A DNA stretch of 64,000 nt, from NCBI GenBank assembly GCA_050246015.1, contig JBFWWU010000006.1, positions 1-64,000 of the forward strand. Direction: 5' to 3'. Each line of letters begins with the position of its first letter. Position 1 is the stretch's first letter. Below are positions 25,156 to 34,010 of this stretch, piece by piece. The position numbers and the translations under genes are program-made. Source of the stretch: JTS-AC122 sp050246015. Lineage in GTDB: Bacteria; Planctomycetota; Phycisphaerae; Phycisphaerales; UBA1924. The notes beneath the pieces are model-generated. The model made no database searches. It saw nothing but the letters and a program-made list of their open reading frames with translations, and was not told where the DNA came from.

Positions 25156-28152
25156 TTAGAACGGCGCGTCGTCGTCCTGCTGCCCGGACCGCTTCGGCTT
25201 CGGGGTCGCGCCGGGAGCGTGTTCCCACCCGTCGTCGGCCGAGAAGGACTCCTCGATCGCGTCGCTCTCTTCTGCCAAGCCGGGACCGCCCGAGGCGAAG
25301 CGCGCGGGAGTGGGCGACGAGGCGATCCGCTTGAGTTCCGGATCGACGAACAGGTCCGGCTGCACGCCCGGGCCCGCGGTATCCGGCGCGCTCGCGGGGC
25401 GCGACGATGCATCCGCGGCGCCGTCGCCCGCGCCGGCGGCTGCGTCCGCCTCCCACTGAGCCTTCATCGCGTGCCACTCTTCAAGCGAGAGCACGACCTC
25501 ACGGGCGACGGTCCCCTTGTGACCGCCGAGGATGCCGGCTTCGCCCATCATCTCGATGAGCCGGGCGGCGCGGGTGTAGCCGATGGCGAGCCGGCGCTGG
25601 AGCATGGAGACGCTGCCGCGCTTGGTCTCCAGGACAATCTCGACCGCCTGGTCGAACATGGGGTCTTCCTGGGCGCTGAGGAACCCGTCGCGGTGATCGG
25701 CCTCGGTGCCTTCTGGCTCGCTGCCGCCGGCGCGGATCTGCACGAGTTGGCGCTCGAAGGTGGGAGCGGCGATGTCCTTCATGAACCGGGCGACGCGGCG
25801 GATTTCCTTGTCGTCCACCAGGGTGCCCTGTGCCCGCGTGAGTTTGTGCGAGCGCGGTGAGAGGTACAGCATGTCGCCCTGGCCGAGCAGGAGTTCGCCC
25901 CCCTTCTGGTCGAGCACGATGCGCGAGTCCATGCCGGAGGCGACCTTGAAGGCGATGCGCCCCGGCATGTTCGACTTGATGAGTCCGGTGACGACGTTGG
26001 CCTGGGGGCGCTGCGTGGCGAGGATAAGGTGGATGCCGACGGCGCGGGCCTTCTGCGCGATGCGGACGATGGAGCCTTCGACTTCCTTGTTGGTCATCAT
26101 CAGGTCGGCGAGTTCGTCGATCACGAAGACCATGTAGGGGAGCTTGCGCGGGATGCGGGCCTCCTCCTCGGGCGTCTGGGCCATGAATCGCTCTTTGAGC
26201 TCCTCCCAGGGCGTCTCGTTGTACGCCGCGATGTCGCGCACACCCGCCTCGGCGAGGAGTTCGTAGCGCTCGTCCATCTTGCGAACGGCCCATTCCAGGA
26301 TCGCCGCCGCCTTGCCCATTTCCGTCACGACGGGGCACATCAGGTGGGGGATGTCCTTGAACTGCGACAACTCCACCATCTTGGGATCGACCAGGACGAG
26401 TTTGAGTTCGTTTGGCTTCTTCGTGTACAGGAAGCTCATGAGGACCGAGTTCATGCAGACGCTCTTGCCCGAGCCGGTCGTGCCGGCGATGAGCAGGTGC
26501 GGCATCGCGCACAGGTCTTCGATGAGGGGTTGCCCGGCGGCGTCCTTGCCCAGGAACATCGGGAGGCGCATCTTCCCCCCCTTGTCGCTCAGTTGGAAGT
26601 TGCTCATCAACTCCTTCAGGCGGACCTTTTCCTTGTGCGCGTTGGGGACCTCGATGCCGACGGTGTCGCGGCCGGCGGTGTTGGAGACGATGCGGATATT
26701 GACCGCCTTGAGCGAACGGGCAAGGTCGCTGGAGATCGCGGAGAGCGCGGCGACCTTGGTGCCGGGGGCGAGTTTGACCTCGTAGAGGGTGATGACGGGG
26801 CCGGATTCGACGCCGACGACCCCGCCGTCGATCTTGTACTCTCGCAGGGCCCGTTCCAGGTTCTCCGCCTGCTCGCGCACATACTTCTCCATCGTTTCGG
26901 AGAAGTTGCTCTCGGGCTCTTCCAGCAGATCAAGCCCAGGGAACCGGTACCCTTCGAGTTCCGTCGTGTTCTGGATGTCGCGCAGGTCGTCCTCGGTCGC
27001 GACGGCCCGCTCCTTGTTCGCGAACCGCACCGGCAACTTGGCCATCTTGGCGCGAAGTTCGGCCGGGTTGAACACCTGCGGCGCGCCGGGCGCCTCGTCG
27101 GCGTCGTCCTCGTCCTCGGCCTCCGCTTCGTCGGGAGATGGCACCCCCATGTTCGAGCGATCGACCGCCTCGGTCACGCCCGCGGCGCTGGCCGACTCTT
27201 GGTCGTCGTCGTCGTGCGAGCCCAGCACGGTCACCGCGGCGGCGCCATCCGACGCCGGCGCCGATCCCTGGCCCTTGCCCTTTGACGGGTGCTTCCTGGC
27301 GGCCGTCGCGGGCGCTCCGGCGCTCTCGCCGGCACGTCCCGGCACGTCGGCGTCATCCAGGTCATGCTCTCGCACTCCCGAATCGGACGGCGCGCGGCGT
27401 TCCATGCCCCTGGCCCGCAGTTCGGCGAGTTGGTCCGCCACGGCGTTGCCCATCCGCCCGCCCAGTTTCGCGCTGTGCCGGGCGCCGACGAGCATCCATT
27501 TCCCGGCCCACATCGCCGCCAGGATCGCCCACATGTCCAGCGCCACCAGCGCGCCGATCACAAGCCCGATGGAGAGAATCAAGAACGACACAATCGAACT
27601 GAACCGCAGGAGCAACTGCGCGACCGCGTTGGCCCCGATGAGCCCTCCCCCGATCGGCTGCACCGGGCCCGAGTTGGGCAGCAGCAGCGCCTGCATGCCG
27701 GCGATCGACCCCGCCATCATCACCGCGCCCAGCACCCGCACGAGCACGTGCGACACATTTCGGCCCGTGGCGTAGAACCACAGCAGCACGCCCGCCAGCG
27801 CCAGCAGGACCCACCCACCCCAGCCGAGCATCTCGAAGTAGTAGTACGCGAATACCGCCCCGAACCGGCCACCCCAGTTGACGACGGGGGAGTTGTGCGG
27901 GAACACCCCCGCAGCGGGGGGGTCGTTGGCATCAAAGCCGGCGAGGCTCAGCAGCGCGAACAGCCAGAACGCCGCGCCAGCGGTCCAGCCGATGCGACGC
28001 CAGAGCAGCGGTCCGTCACTCAAGCCGGAACCGGCGCGCTTTGAAGCGCTTTTCCTGCGAGATCGGGATGAATTGCTGGTTTTTTCAGCACCGATGGCTG
28101 AAGAAAGCGGCGTGCGAGAAGTTGAAGCCGGTGGGAGCATGACGCGGGACAT
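25156..28152 (-). CDS. ftsK: DNA translocase FtsK/SpoIIIE
   Basis: 998 residues. Four membrane helices are at the N-terminus (first WTAGAAFWLFALLSLAGFD, last VLSFLILSIGLVIGALVALD region), followed by a long acidic, Ala/Asp/Glu-rich linker (about 270-350, including DEAEAEDEDDADEAPG). Then comes the motor: FANKE..., alpha domain, and RecA-like beta domain with Walker A GTTGSGKS near 555, and Walker B LVLVDPKMVELS. The C-terminal gamma winged helix (MLQRRLAIGYTRAARLIEMM), which reads KOPS sites, is present. It pumps chromosome termini through the septum at division. An extra C-terminal tail of about 90 residues is low-complexity. Confidence 0.96.
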   Translation of the reverse strand: MSRVMLPPASTSRTPLSSAIGAEKTSNSSRSRRKSASKRAGSGLSDGPLLWRRIGWTAGAAFWLFALLSLAGFDANDPPAAGVFPHNSPVVNWGGRFGAVFAYYYFEMLGWGGWVLLALAGVLLWFYATGRNVSHVLVRVLGAVMMAGSIAGMQALLLPNSGPVQPIGGGLIGANAVAQLLLRFSSIVSFLILSIGLVIGALVALDMWAILAAMWAGKWMLVGARHSAKLGGRMGNAVADQLAELRARGMERRAPSDSGVREHDLDDADVPGRAGESAGAPATAARKHPSKGKGQGSAPASDGAAAVTVLGSHDDDDQESASAAGVTEAVDRSNMGVPSPDEAEAEDEDDADEAPGAPQVFNPAELRAKMAKLPVRFANKERAVATEDDLRDIQNTTELEGYRFPGLDLLEEPESNFSETMEKYVREQAENLERALREYKIDGGVVGVESGPVITLYEVKLAPGTKVAALSAISSDLARSLKAVNIRIVSNTAGRDTVGIEVPNAHKEKVRLKELMSNFQLSDKGGKMRLPMFLGKDAAGQPLIEDLCAMPHLLIAGTTGSGKSVCMNSVLMSFLYTKKPNELKLVLVDPKMVELSQFKDIPHLMCPVVTEMGKAAAILEWAVRKMDERYELLAEAGVRDIAAYNETPWEELKERFMAQTPEEEARIPRKLPYMVFVIDELADLMMTNKEVEGSIVRIAQKARAVGIHLILATQRPQANVVTGLIKSNMPGRIAFKVASGMDSRIVLDQKGGELLLGQGDMLYLSPRSHKLTRAQGTLVDDKEIRRVARFMKDIAAPTFERQLVQIRAGGSEPEGTEADHRDGFLSAQEDPMFDQAVEIVLETKRGSVSMLQRRLAIGYTRAARLIEMMGEAGILGGHKGTVAREVVLSLEEWHAMKAQWEADAAAGAGDGAADASSRPASAPDTAGPGVQPDLFVDPELKRIASSPTPARFASGGPGLAEESDAIEESFSADDGWEHAPGATPKPKRSGQQDDDAPF

Positions 28153-28260
28153 ACCAATCGCTTATCGGCAACCCCGCATTGGCGAGGTCAGAAGTTGCGC
28201 CGATGATAGCATTGTGTACGGCTGTCGCGCCAGGTCTCTGGTACCTCTGTGACCGTGCCA

Positions 28261-28397
28261 TTTTCATCTGAGCCGCCCGGCGCGAGCCAGCGGGGAGGGG
28301 GGGAGGGCGTGCGTGGTCTCATGGCGCGCGCCAACATTCGATCGTGCCGCGCCGCCGAGCACTCCCCCCCGACCGCTTGCGCGGGTCCGGCTCAGAA
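28261..28397 (-). repeat. Dispersed structured repeat, copy B
   Basis: Close copy of the element at 5749-5873, with the same bounding inverted repeats CTGAGCCG (28268-28275) and CGGCTCAG (28388-28395) and a few small insertions (for example a G-rich run at about 28292-28303). It lies between ftsK and the TM2 gene, 25 bases from the TM2 stop, in the same orientation relative to the flanking genes as copy A. Confidence 0.85.
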
Positions 28398-28421
28398 AAC
28401 CCACTGCAAGGCCGATACGAC

Positions 28422-28658
28422 TCAGGCGTGAGCAGGTTCCCACACACGCGGACCGGCGTGGCGGAGCAGGCGATAGTTGTTCTGATCAATCATGTTCGGG
28501 ATCAGAAACAAGTCGATGAACTGCCCGATGCCGAAGAACCCGAGCGTGAAGAGCCAGAGCAAGCCGGTGAAGACCTTGCCGGCGTAGAGGCGGTGGATGC
28601 CGCATAACCCGACAAGGCAGAGCAACCAGAGGATGTAGGCGGTGCCGGTGGAACGCAT
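28422..28658 (-). CDS. Small TM2-domain membrane protein
   Basis: 78 residues starting MRSTGTAYILWLLCLVG, preceded by an excellent ribosome site (GAAGGAG, spacing 7). Two membrane helices are separated by a short loop: AYILWLLCLVGLCGIHRLY and VFTGLLWLFTLGFFGIGQFID. The motif G-x-H-R-x-Y-x-G (CGIHRLYAGK) and the DxF...P ending (IDLFLIPNMI) are the TM2 domain signature. Members are widespread and small, with no settled function in bacteria. It stands alone between glnS and ftsK. Confidence 0.9.
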   Translation of the reverse strand: MRSTGTAYILWLLCLVGLCGIHRLYAGKVFTGLLWLFTLGFFGIGQFIDLFLIPNMIDQNNYRLLRHAGPRVWEPAHA

Positions 28659-28749
28659 GTGAAAACTCCTTCGCGACGCCGCGGACGGTTCGCAAAGGGG
28701 TTGTTGGGGATTTCATTCGGCGTCTTTTGCGTTCTGAGCAATCCGAGTC

Positions 28750-28771
28750 AATGAGCTTGCGAAGCCTCATT
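28750..28771 (-). terminator. Hairpin directly after the glnS stop
   Basis: On the minus strand the nine-base arm around AATGAG(G)CTT pairs with AAGCTCATT across a three-base loop (CGC), one base bulged. It follows the glnS stop codon immediately. The T-run after it is only two bases on that strand, so termination is uncertain. Confidence 0.4.
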
Positions 28772-30874
28772 TTACGGTTCCTTGCCAGCCCCCTTCGCCC
28801 AGGCATCCTTCAGCGTTACCGTCCGGTTCCACACCACCTTGCCCGCAGCCGAATCGGCATCGACACAGAAGTACCCAAGCCGCTCGAACTGCACGCGGTC
28901 GCCGGGCCTGGCCGATGCCAGCCCCGGTTCGAGGTACGCGGTGACGACTTCGAGTGAACTCGGGTTGAGGTCATCGCGCCAGTCCCCGGTGCGCTCGCCG
29001 GGCTGCTCGGCGGTGAAGAGCCGATCGAACAGGCGAACCTCGGCCGGGACGGCGTGGTCCGCGCTGACCCAGTGGATGGTCGCCTTGACCTTCCGCTCGT
29101 TGGGCGGCGGGGGCGAGTTCCCGCCACGAGTTTCCGGGTCGATTGTGCAGCGCAGTTCGACGACGTTGCCCGCGTCGTCCTTGACGGCCCGCTCGCACTT
29201 CAAGAAGTACGCCCAGCGCAGACGCACCTCTCGCCCCGGCGCCAGGCGAAAGAACTTCTTGGGCGCGTCTTCCATGAAGTCGTCCTGCTCGATGTACAGC
29301 GTGCCGGTGAAGGGGATCCGGCGGGTGCCCGCGGCGGGGTCCTCGGGGTTGTTCACCGCGTCAAGCCAGTCCACCGTTCCAGCCGGCCAGTTCTCGATGA
29401 CGACCTTCAGCGGCTTGAGGACGGCCATGTAGCGAGGGGCCACCTTGTTGAGATGATCGCGCACGGCGTTCTCGAGCCGGCCGTAGTCGATCAGCGCGTT
29501 GTACTTCGTCACGCCGACCTCATCCCACAGCGCCCGGATCGCCTCGGGCGTGTACCCACGGCGTCGCAGCCCCGCGACCGTCGGCATCCGCGGATCGTCC
29601 CACGACTTGACGATCCCTTCCTGCACCATCGTGAGGAGGTTCCGCTTCGAGAGGACGGTGTACGTCGGGATTCCCTTGGCGAACTCAATCTGCTGGCTGT
29701 GCCAGAGAGGCCGGCGCTCGGGCCCGGCGGATCGATCCGACTCCCTGATCGGGCCGCTGCCACGCGGCGCTCCGGGTCGTCCTTCATTGATCGCGTCGAT
29801 GAACCAGTCGTAGAGCGGGCGGTGGTCCTCGAACTCCAGCGTGCAGATCGAGTGCGTGATCTCTTCCAGGGAGTCCTCGATCCCGTGGGCCCAGTCGTAC
29901 ATGGGATAGATGCACCACGAGTCGCCGGTGTTATGGTGCGGCTCGTGCACGATGCGGTAGATCACCGGATCGCGGAGATTGAAGTTGGGCGACGCCAGAT
30001 CGATCTTGGCGCGAAGGGTCATCGCTCCATTGGGGTGCTTCCCGGCACGCATCTCTTCGAAGAGTCGCAGGCTTTCTTCGATCGGGCGATCGCGGAAGGG
30101 CGACGTGGCGGGTTCCTTCGGCGTGCCGCGGCGCTTGCTCACCTCGTCGGCGGAGAGTTCGCAGACATACGCCTTGCCCTTGCGGATCAACTCGACGGCG
30201 AAATCGTGCATCTGCCGGAAGTAGTCTGAAGCGAAGAAGAGCCCGCCGCCGAACTCACCGCCGGGCACGCTGGGGTCGAACTCGGCGCCGAGCCAGCGCA
30301 CATCGCGGATGATGGAATCGACGTATTCCTGCTCTTCCTTGGCGGGGTTGGTGTCGTCGAAGCGGAGGTTGAACTTGCCGCCATATTTCTTGGCCAGTCC
30401 GTAGTTGAGGCAGATGGACTTGGCGTGCCCGATGTGGAGGTAGCCGTTGGGCTCCGGGGGAAAGCGGGTGTGGACGCGGGGCGTGCCGAGGCGAGCGTTG
30501 CCCGCTTCGCCCGGGCCGGCATCCGCTGCTTGCCACGTGCCCCAGTGCGACCAGACGTTATCAACATCGATCATTTCTTCAATGAAGTTGGATGCGTTTT
30601 CACGACGCATCCATCCGTGACGTTCAAGCCTCGCTAGTTCCTCACGTGCCTCGTCCTCGATTTCGAAGGACGCCGGAGGCAGTTCGATGACATGCCGACC
30701 ATCGAAGCCCGGCGTGATATGAAACGCGCTATCCCGAACATTCTGGCTGCCACATTGATAGACGAACTCGACGCCGCGTGTCGGCAGTTGGGGCGAGTCA
30801 AGTTCGGCGAATCGTCGCATGGAAACCGATGGCGCTCCAATGCAATGCAACGTTTTGACTAGTAGAACTTTCAT
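28772..30874 (-). CDS. glnS: Glutaminyl-tRNA synthetase with unusual N-terminal extension
   Basis: 700 residues from the ATG at 30874, chosen because GGAGAG sits 8 bases upstream; ATG at 30610 would give 592. The enzyme charges tRNA-Gln with glutamine. Class I motifs are clear: RVHTRFPPEPNGYLHIGHAK (HIGH at 147-150 here) and the KMSKS-equivalent VLSKRNL, with SWCIYPMYDWAHGIEDSLE and WDDPRMPTVAGLRRRGYTPE between; the anticodon-binding beta-barrels follow. Compared with E. coli the HIGH region lies about 120 residues further from the start. The extension (MKVLLVKTLHCIGAPSVS onward) is coded by DNA of about 45-55% GC, much lower than the rest. A 25-residue Arg/Gly/Pro insertion (around 29705-29790) interrupts the core. 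Confidence 0.93.
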   Translation of the reverse strand: MKVLLVKTLHCIGAPSVSMRRFAELDSPQLPTRGVEFVYQCGSQNVRDSAFHITPGFDGRHVIELPPASFEIEDEAREELARLERHGWMRRENASNFIEEMIDVDNVWSHWGTWQAADAGPGEAGNARLGTPRVHTRFPPEPNGYLHIGHAKSICLNYGLAKKYGGKFNLRFDDTNPAKEEQEYVDSIIRDVRWLGAEFDPSVPGGEFGGGLFFASDYFRQMHDFAVELIRKGKAYVCELSADEVSKRRGTPKEPATSPFRDRPIEESLRLFEEMRAGKHPNGAMTLRAKIDLASPNFNLRDPVIYRIVHEPHHNTGDSWCIYPMYDWAHGIEDSLEEITHSICTLEFEDHRPLYDWFIDAINEGRPGAPRGSGPIRESDRSAGPERRPLWHSQQIEFAKGIPTYTVLSKRNLLTMVQEGIVKSWDDPRMPTVAGLRRRGYTPEAIRALWDEVGVTKYNALIDYGRLENAVRDHLNKVAPRYMAVLKPLKVVIENWPAGTVDWLDAVNNPEDPAAGTRRIPFTGTLYIEQDDFMEDAPKKFFRLAPGREVRLRWAYFLKCERAVKDDAGNVVELRCTIDPETRGGNSPPPPNERKVKATIHWVSADHAVPAEVRLFDRLFTAEQPGERTGDWRDDLNPSSLEVVTAYLEPGLASARPGDRVQFERLGYFCVDADSAAGKVVWNRTVTLKDAWAKGAGKEP

Positions 30875-31340
30875 TGTCGAGACTCTCCACGTCGTGCCGC
30901 TCACATCAGCAGGCAACGTTGCTATCCTGCCCATCTCGTCGAATATCCATTACTTCACGGCATGCCGAACTCGAACATTTCGGACCAAATCCACTTTGAT
31001 TTGGAACCTGCGAAAGCCGAGCCGTGCTTATCGGCGTCGTTTGCCGCGATTGCGACCCGAGTGCCCATTGGGTGCGCTCTCGATTCCCGCGACATGCAGG
31101 TATGGAATCTGGGCCCATTGATCCGAGTTCGGGGCCGCGACAAAAATCTCGGTCTTCATGCGGACCGCCAGATCAGGGCTGGCGACACGAATGGCTTGGC
31201 CGCTGCCCGCCCGGATGATAAAGGGCTCGAATGGATCTCTTGCCAGACGTTCACGAATGGTCGTCGCGATCATGGCAAACTGTATTCCAGCGAGGTTCGG
31301 CCCGGCGATCAGCACTGTGCCCCGTCAGATATCCGGGCTT
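30530..31340. other. Low-GC islet spanning the 5' end of glnS
   Basis: Base composition drops abruptly: the 60-base rows from 30541, 30841 and 30961 are about 43-48% GC, against about two thirds around. It holds the first 110 or so codons of the glnS frame and a small planctomycete-type protein gene. Junctions are not sharply defined, and no integrase, transposase or flanking repeat is visible. Confidence 0.5.
31028..31273 (-). CDS. Small conserved planctomycete-type protein, function unknown
   Basis: 81 residues from the ATG at 31273 (MIATTIRERLARDPFEPFII). The pattern 'xxTIRExLxRxPFEPFxIRxxxGxxxxVxHPxxxAV' recalls a family of short proteins repeatedly seen in planctomycete genomes, from memory rather than a search. 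The first half has a helix followed by a beta strand; the rest is beta-rich and ends in a basic tail (GRNRGKRRR). No motif gives a function. The gene is in low-GC DNA upstream of glnS on the same strand. The longer start at 31315 is possible. Confidence 0.55.
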   Translation of the reverse strand: MIATTIRERLARDPFEPFIIRAGSGQAIRVASPDLAVRMKTEIFVAAPNSDQWAQIPYLHVAGIESAPNGHSGRNRGKRRR

Positions 31341-31358
31341 GCTTGACTACCCTCTCTC

Positions 31359-32060
31359 ATGTTCACCGGCCTGGTTCAGACTGTCGGCACCGTCGCGCTC
31401 ATCGAGCGGCTGGACTCGGGCGGGCCGAACCACGGGGCGGAACTGTTCATTGAGCCCCCGTCCCCTCCGGGAGCCGCCGAGTGGCATCGCCCGTTCGAGA
31501 TCGGCGAATCCATCGCGATCAACGGCTGTTGCCTGACGCTGGCGCGCGTGATCCCCCGGTCCCATCACCCGGGCCAGCGCCCGCGTGCGGACACGTCGTC
31601 GGCCGCGTCCCACGCCGGGCTCGACGTGGTCCTGGGTTTTCACGCGATCCCTGAGACGCTGGCCCGGACGACGCTGGGGGCGCTCTCGCCTGGATCGCGC
31701 GTCAACCTCGAGCGTGCCGCCACGCCGTCCTCGTTCCTCGGCGGGCACATCGTCCAAGGGCACGTGGACGGCGTCGCGCGGGTCGTGAGCGTGCGCACGC
31801 AGGGCGAGTGGCGCGTGCGGTTCGCGCCAAGCGACCCGTCGCTCATGCAGTATCTTGTCCCCAAGGGGAGCGTGTGCGTGGACGGCGTCTCGTTGACGAT
31901 CGCGGACCTGGGGGACGATTTCTTCGAGGTAGCGCTCATCCCGATGACGCTGGAAAAGACCACTCTCCGCGACTTGAGGACCGGCGCCCGCGTCAATCTC
32001 GAACTTGACTGCATGGCCAAGACGATCGTGCACTGGCTTCGCCACTACGCCAATCGGTAA
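31359..32060 (+). CDS. ribE: Riboflavin synthase alpha chain
   Basis: 233 residues starting MFTGLVQTVGTVALIERL. The enzyme joins two molecules of 6,7-dimethyl-8-ribityllumazine into riboflavin and 5-amino-6-ribitylaminouracil. It is made of two similar lumazine-binding barrels: the first with the start motif MFTGLVQ and ESIAINGCCLTL, the second with GGHIVQGHVDGVARV and GSVCVDGVSLTIADLGDD. A 20-residue Arg/His/Ala-rich insertion (about residues 67-86) is inserted in the first barrel. No other rib gene is nearby. It converges with the FG-GAP gene; the short gap includes a GGGCGCGCCC palindrome at about 32074. Confidence 0.96.
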   Translation: MFTGLVQTVGTVALIERLDSGGPNHGAELFIEPPSPPGAAEWHRPFEIGESIAINGCCLTLARVIPRSHHPGQRPRADTSSAASHAGLDVVLGFHAIPETLARTTLGALSPGSRVNLERAATPSSFLGGHIVQGHVDGVARVVSVRTQGEWRVRFAPSDPSLMQYLVPKGSVCVDGVSLTIADLGDDFFEVALIPMTLEKTTLRDLRTGARVNLELDCMAKTIVHWLRHYANR

Positions 32061-32108
32061 CGGCTCGGCCCCCGGGCGCGCCCCGGTACCCCGACCGCCC
32101 TAGTCGAT

Positions 32109-33806
32109 CTACCTGAAAAAGCGATCGAGAAATGCAAAGAAGTCGATGCTGGTCGGCTGCCCGTCGCCGTCGAAGTCCATCATCTCGCACCCGGGTTGAT
32201 ACCCCGCGGGGGCGGCTGCGAAGAAACACTCCATGAACCCCATGAAGTCCGCGCTTGTCATCGTGCCGCTGTGGTCAACGTCACCCAGTTTGCTCTCGGG
32301 GTAGATCGTCCACGTGCGATTCGCGGGGTAGTTTCGCAGCATGCGGGTGCGCGCCCCCGGGCCCCCGGCGGGCCAGGTGACCTCGATCTGGTCCACCACG
32401 GTGGCCTGATCAAGTCCGAAGTGAAGGATCGCTTGATTCTGCGACTTGAAACCACCGGTGGACGTGAGTTCCAGCATCTGCGTGCGGCCGACCGAGGTGA
32501 CCCGGGCGATCGCGCCGATCGCATCCCGGCGGGCCGAATCGCTGATCACCCGCAGTCTCACCCAGTTTCGGCGCTCCCCTTCGTGATTGATGTAGATTTT
32601 GAGCGGCTGGAACACGGCGGAAACGGCCAGGTCCAGGTCGCCGTCGTTGTCGATGTCCGCGAGCGCGCACGTGAACGAGAAGGGCTGGAAGTTCACGCCC
32701 ATCCCCGCGGCGATATCGGGGCACGGCCAGGAATCGACCTGTCGATACAGCCGGTTCGGCGCACTCTGATTGGTGACAAAGAGGTCCAGTCTTCCGTCAT
32801 TGTCGAAGTCCCAGAAATGGGCGCCCCATGAGATGTTGTCGGAGACGACGCCCGCGGCGGGCGCTTCATCCGTGAATGTACCGTCGGGGCGTCCGATGAA
32901 AAGTTTGTTCCCCGGCGGGATGTTGGTGACGTAGAAATCAACCAACCCGTCGGCGTTGAAGTCGGCGGTGGTGAAGCACATCCCGTCCATGCACGCGCCG
33001 GCTCCGCTCGACGCCGAGATGTCGGTGAAGGTCGCCCCGTCGTTGCGCCAGAACCGATTGTGCCAGACACACCCGGGCAACCCCTTGTCCTCGGCGACGT
33101 ACAGATCGGCGTCGCCGTCGAGGTCATAGTCGAAGAACCCGCCCTGGAAGGACATCACGCCGGGATCATCGACGCCCAACATGCCGGCGATCTCGGTGAA
33201 CGTCGAGTTGTGGTTGTTGCGGTACAGGCGGTTGGGCTGCGGGAACCCCTCGCTCGCCACCGTTCGGTTAGCCAGGTACAGATCGAGCCAGCCATCGTTG
33301 TCGAAGTCCCCCCACGACAACCCCTGCCCGGCCCCGGTGTTGGCCACGCCGGCGGACGCCGCGATGTTCGTGAACGTGAAGTTCCCGTTGTTGCGGAAGA
33401 GGCACGCCATGGACCCGTAGGTCGAAACATAGATGTCCAGGTCGCCGTCGTGGTCGACGTCGGCGAACGACAAGCCGTTATAGAACCGGTTGGTCGGCAT
33501 CATGGTGCCGGAGGTCCGGCTTGTGAACCGTCCGGTCCCGTCGTTCTCGTACACGCCGATGCGTCCATCAGCGCGCCCGAGTACCACGAGATCCGGGTCC
33601 GCGTCGTTGTCCAAATCGGCGAACCCGACTCCCGTGCCGTACATGCTGAACGTCGGCGGCTCGACGACGTAGTTCACGCCGCGCTGGAAGGCTTCTTCCG
33701 TAAACGGCGCCAGCGGCTGAGCCGGGGCGTCCACCGGGGAAAGGACAAGCACGCAACCCAAGCCCATGCGGCGTGACCACATCCCGAATCCCCGAGCCGG
33801 TTTCAT
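32109..33806 (-). CDS. Exported FG-GAP/VCBS repeat protein with dockerin-like tail
   Basis: 565 residues from the ATG at 33806, chosen because GGAGG lies 5 bases upstream. A signal peptide (MGLGCVLVLSPVDAPAQ) is followed by about seven calcium-binding FG-GAP/VCBS repeats, each with DxDxDGxxD (for example ADLDNDADPDLVVLG, FADVDHDGDLDIYV, YDLDGDADLYVAED, WDFDNDGRLDLFVTN, ADIDNDGDLDLAVS), forming a beta-propeller of the CRTAC1/ASPIC-UnbV sort (GERRNWVRLRVISDS, GGFKSQNQAILHFGL). The tail has two EF-hand/dockerin-like units (GDVDHSGTMTSADFMGFME, MDFDGDGQPTSIDFFAFLDR). It probably lies outside the cell and may bind ligands or cell-surface partners; no catalytic residues seen. Confidence 0.88.
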   Translation of the reverse strand: MKPARGFGMWSRRMGLGCVLVLSPVDAPAQPLAPFTEEAFQRGVNYVVEPPTFSMYGTGVGFADLDNDADPDLVVLGRADGRIGVYENDGTGRFTSRTSGTMMPTNRFYNGLSFADVDHDGDLDIYVSTYGSMACLFRNNGNFTFTNIAASAGVANTGAGQGLSWGDFDNDGWLDLYLANRTVASEGFPQPNRLYRNNHNSTFTEIAGMLGVDDPGVMSFQGGFFDYDLDGDADLYVAEDKGLPGCVWHNRFWRNDGATFTDISASSGAGACMDGMCFTTADFNADGLVDFYVTNIPPGNKLFIGRPDGTFTDEAPAAGVVSDNISWGAHFWDFDNDGRLDLFVTNQSAPNRLYRQVDSWPCPDIAAGMGVNFQPFSFTCALADIDNDGDLDLAVSAVFQPLKIYINHEGERRNWVRLRVISDSARRDAIGAIARVTSVGRTQMLELTSTGGFKSQNQAILHFGLDQATVVDQIEVTWPAGGPGARTRMLRNYPANRTWTIYPESKLGDVDHSGTMTSADFMGFMECFFAAAPAGYQPGCEMMDFDGDGQPTSIDFFAFLDRFFR

Positions 33807-34010
33807 GTTCGCCTCCACCACGAAACCCCCGATCCCCGCGTCTGAGATCGCGCGAGGCGATCACCCACAGGCATTGTGCCAACTATGCGCCGCGAACGCA
33901 AGCACAATCTGAAACATTCGCCCGGACATCTTGCAGCCAAGAACGGCGACGGCGACCTTCCGCCGCGTGGGAAACACGTCCTGCCCCGATCCGCCCCCTT
34001 ACGATGGTGG

